Assembly (NCBI GenBank): GCA_944362555.1
Contig: CALVTL010000004.1
Location: 1-64,000 of the forward strand
Source of the DNA: an uncultured Clostridia bacterium
GTDB taxonomy: Bacteria; Bacillota; Clostridia; Christensenellales; Borkfalkiaceae
DNA: 64,000 nt
Reading direction: 5' to 3'
Shown here: piece by piece, positions 61,952 through 64,000 of the stretch
Numbering within the stretch: the first letter of the stretch is position 1
Layout of the letters: every line of letters starts with the position of its first letter
Program-made: the position numbers and the translations under genes
The notes under the pieces: model-generated
Seen by the model: the letters and a program-made list of their open reading frames with translations, nothing else
Database searches by the model: none
Told to the model about the DNA's origin: nothing

Positions 61952-64000
61952 CGAACAAGCGCAATCTCGTGATGGGGATCTTTTTGTCCCTGCTCATTAT
62001 CACGCTCATGACGTTTTCCTTGACCTACGCGCGCTACACCGACGAATTGCAGTCGGACGGCGAGATCAGCGGGGACATCGAGTACATCGTCTCCAACCAG
62101 ATCGAGGTGGATTCCGTCAATTCCTTCATTTCCGCCATCGAGAACGGCTACACGAACATTAAAATTTCCGACGACGTTGACAATCCGCTCGTCATCACGG
62201 GCGGCGTTTCCGACGTCAACTCCGATCTTACCATCGACCTCAACGGGCACGAATTGCAGCGCAACAACCGCGACCCCGTGCTCAACGTCACGGACGGCGT
62301 CCGCCTCACCATCAAGGACTCCAAGGGGGGCGGGTGCTTCTATAACCCCGTCGGCAGCGCGCTGCGCGTTTCGGGCGGCACGCTCACGGTGACGAGCGGC
62401 ATCTTCGAGAGCGGTCCCCGCACGGGATATGAGTATCCAGAGAACGGCGACGGCTTTATCGACGCCAATTACCGCTATGCGGGCGAATATGTCGAAGGGA
62501 ATGAGAGCCAAGCAGGGGCGACCATCGGCAGCGCAGAAGCCGTCACCTATTATACGCCGGACGGCAGCGGGGGATACAGTGGAACTCCCTCAAAAATGCC
62601 CATCATCACGCCGAAAGTGCTGGATACGGGCAAAACGACAGAGGATAAAGAGAAGCGCTTCCGCATCAACGGGAATATGTATTTTGAAAACGATTATTCC
62701 GCGCAGATCCCCGCCGACACCTACCTGTATTACACCATTTCGGGCGCCAATGTCGAGAACACCAACATGGCGGCGACCGATAAGAGCGCCAATTTCTACT
62801 ATACCTATTATGTCAAGTATGTCAAGCAGGAAGCGGACGACACAGTCTCTTATGAGGGCACAACGGAGGGCGAAGACACCCTCCTCGTCACCATTTACGG
62901 CTACACGAACGTAAAGGGCGGTGCGACCGATTCTGCCAACTTTGCCGCCATTCAGATGGAGGACGGCTATCTCGACGTGCAGGGCGGCAGATATACCGCC
63001 TATTTCGGCAAGGGCGAGACCAACTGCGTCTACGCCTCGGGCGGCGAGATGACCGTGCAGAACGGCGCGTTCGAGGCGCTTCAATCGGGCGTCTGCGTGC
63101 GCATGGCGTCGCAGAGCACCTCGGCTGCGGCGGGGAAACTTGCCGTCAGAAGCGGCTCGTTCTATTCCCAGGAGGGTGACACCATCTTCGTCACGGGCGG
63201 CAATATGTCCGTCACGGGCGGAACATTTATAAAAGTAGCAGAGACATCGCAGATGGTGCCGGGCGCAAACAACGCCGCCATCCACGTCAGCGGCGGCAAG
63301 CTCGTCATGACGGGCGCAGGCGAGGATAATCGTATCACATTCAGCCTCACGGGCTCCCACCTGTACGGCATCAACGTGGAGCACGGCGAGGCGTCCACCC
63401 TTGCCGAGGGCGACATGGCGGAAATTTCCTATGCCGCCTTCACCTTTGAGGGCGTCGGCAACAACAATTACGCCATCAATTCCGCGAACGCAGCCGTTTC
63501 GGTCAAAAATACAAATTTCACGTTCGGCGGCGCGAGCACTTCCAACCGCTGTATCTCCGTTTCGGGCGGGAACGCAAAGGCGAGCGTATCGTCCGCCACC
63601 TTCACCTACAACGGCGGCAGCAGCAATTATGCCGTCTATTCGGAGGGCGGAACTGTCACGGGCGCCGACCTCTCCTTCGCGTTCAACGGGGACGGCTCCT
63701 CCAACACGGGCATTTACACCACGGGCGGCACGGTCACAGTCGAGAACGGCGAATTTAAATTTTTGGGCACGCCAGGCAGTTCCAGCGATAACTTCGGAAT
63801 TTATTCCGAAAAGGGGCCGGACGGCGATGCGGGCACTATTATCTGCGACGATTCCACGTTCGTCATCAACGGCTCTTATTCCGCAGGCATCCTCGCCTTC
63901 GGCGGCACCGTCACGCTGAGCGGCAAATTTTATTGCAAAGTGGTGGACGGGCGCCCTTCGCTCGATGGTCAAAATAACGTTCTTTCCAGCACGGCGATCA
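61948..64000 (+). CDS. Giant beta-helix surface protein with SipW-type signal (3' end outside window)
   Basis: Open for at least 684 residues to the edge of the window. The start has a hydrophobic stretch (IFLSLLIITLMTFSLTYARYTDE) with the same SipW-type end. From about residue 50 the sequence consists of parallel beta-helix rungs of the form VSGGxxTVxxGxF (e.g. GGEMTVQNGAFEA, GGNMSVTGGTFIK, GGTVTVENGEFKF), as in pectate-lyase-like and adhesin folds. It is coupled to the 60356 gene by ATGA and is read in a frame that has no shorter competing ORF of quality. Probably an exported adhesin or matrix component. Confidence 0.82.
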   Translation, partial: MTNKRNLVMGIFLSLLIITLMTFSLTYARYTDELQSDGEISGDIEYIVSNQIEVDSVNSFISAIENGYTNIKISDDVDNPLVITGGVSDVNSDLTIDLNGHELQRNNRDPVLNVTDGVRLTIKDSKGGGCFYNPVGSALRVSGGTLTVTSGIFESGPRTGYEYPENGDGFIDANYRYAGEYVEGNESQAGATIGSAEAVTYYTPDGSGGYSGTPSKMPIITPKVLDTGKTTEDKEKRFRINGNMYFENDYSAQIPADTYLYYTISGANVENTNMAATDKSANFYYTYYVKYVKQEADDTVSYEGTTEGEDTLLVTIYGYTNVKGGATDSANFAAIQMEDGYLDVQGGRYTAYFGKGETNCVYASGGEMTVQNGAFEALQSGVCVRMASQSTSAAAGKLAVRSGSFYSQEGDTIFVTGGNMSVTGGTFIKVAETSQMVPGANNAAIHVSGGKLVMTGAGEDNRITFSLTGSHLYGINVEHGEASTLAEGDMAEISYAAFTFEGVGNNNYAINSANAAVSVKNTNFTFGGASTSNRCISVSGGNAKASVSSATFTYNGGSSNYAVYSEGGTVTGADLSFAFNGDGSSNTGIYTTGGTVTVENGEFKFLGTPGSSSDNFGIYSEKGPDGDAGTIICDDSTFVINGSYSAGILAFGGTVTLSGKFYCKVVDGRPSLDGQNNVLSSTAI

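Noticed and set aside
62590..63972. 460-residue minus-strand ORF opposite the beta-helix gene
   Set aside because: The plus-strand frame has regular VSGGxxTV repeats, a signal sequence and coupling to the gene before; the antisense frame is a by-product of biased codons.
1..64000. tRNA and rRNA genes
   Set aside because: No T-loop-like GGTTCGA block with matching acceptor stem and no rRNA stretch was found on reading both strands by eye.

Overview
The window is about 64 kb of a GC-rich, low-spacer Firmicutes-type chromosome. The spore-specific pair spoIIGA-sigE, a lysine (L-box) riboswitch, an Rnf complex, NfnAB, SipW-type signal peptidases and strong TTGACA-N17-TATAAT promoters point to an anaerobic, spore-forming (or formerly spore-forming) clostridial lineage, probably an uncultured gut Clostridia of the Christensenellales kind. 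That placement is inference. No rRNA, tRNA, CRISPR array, transposase or prophage gene was seen.

Layout. 1-7916: the end of a MoxR-associated operon (DUF58, two membrane-bound vWA proteins, a large leucine-rich-repeat lipoprotein), noticeably AT-richer than the rest from about 200 to 7560. 8043-15625: rarA, a GntR-ABC export operon, a diaminopentanoate-dehydrogenase-like oxidoreductase, an esterase, UDP-galactopyranose mutase and a small membrane protein. 15684-18761: asd-dapA-dapB under an L-box riboswitch. 18865-24266: a membrane protein, a methyltransferase, hslO, a TPR protein and a repeat-helical protein. 24267-25001 is a non-coding block of interspersed repeats. 25002-27728: an M18 aminopeptidase and a GH13 glycosidase. 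27791-33451: the operon Gx-rnfCDGEAB. 33565-39274: a flavin oxidoreductase, a TtcA-like thiolase, a Cys-rich protein, two tandem CNNM/CorC proteins and an rRNA methyltransferase. 39422-43948: MarR, a fused ABC exporter, a 24-residue ORF and a reduced MinD/MinE-like pair. 44027-50894: two DegV proteins, a degenerate nitrilase, a HEPN-like/CBS protein, nfnAB and two GNATs. 50943-52414: a promoter-driven candidate large non-coding RNA of about 590 nt beside a second HEPN-like/CBS gene. 52573-54564: spoIIGA-sigE and a XRE regulator. 54855-64000: a SipW-type secretion locus with two signal peptidases, three proteins with SipW-type signals and a large repeat-bearing membrane protein.

How the parts fit together: Rnf and NfnAB give ferredoxin/NAD(P)H energy coupling. 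The L-box ties lysine/diaminopimelate synthesis to lysine supply. The terminal locus looks like a cell-surface or matrix assembly system with its own dedicated peptidases.

The most unusual signals are these: the candidate structured RNA at 50943-51533; the HEPN-like/CBS paralogue pair; the SipW locus; repeat elements read through in frame within the 57753 gene; a G9 tract placed inside a promoter spacer at 56106-56132; and at least four genes whose -10 box lies 6-7 nt before the start codon, implying leaderless transcripts.
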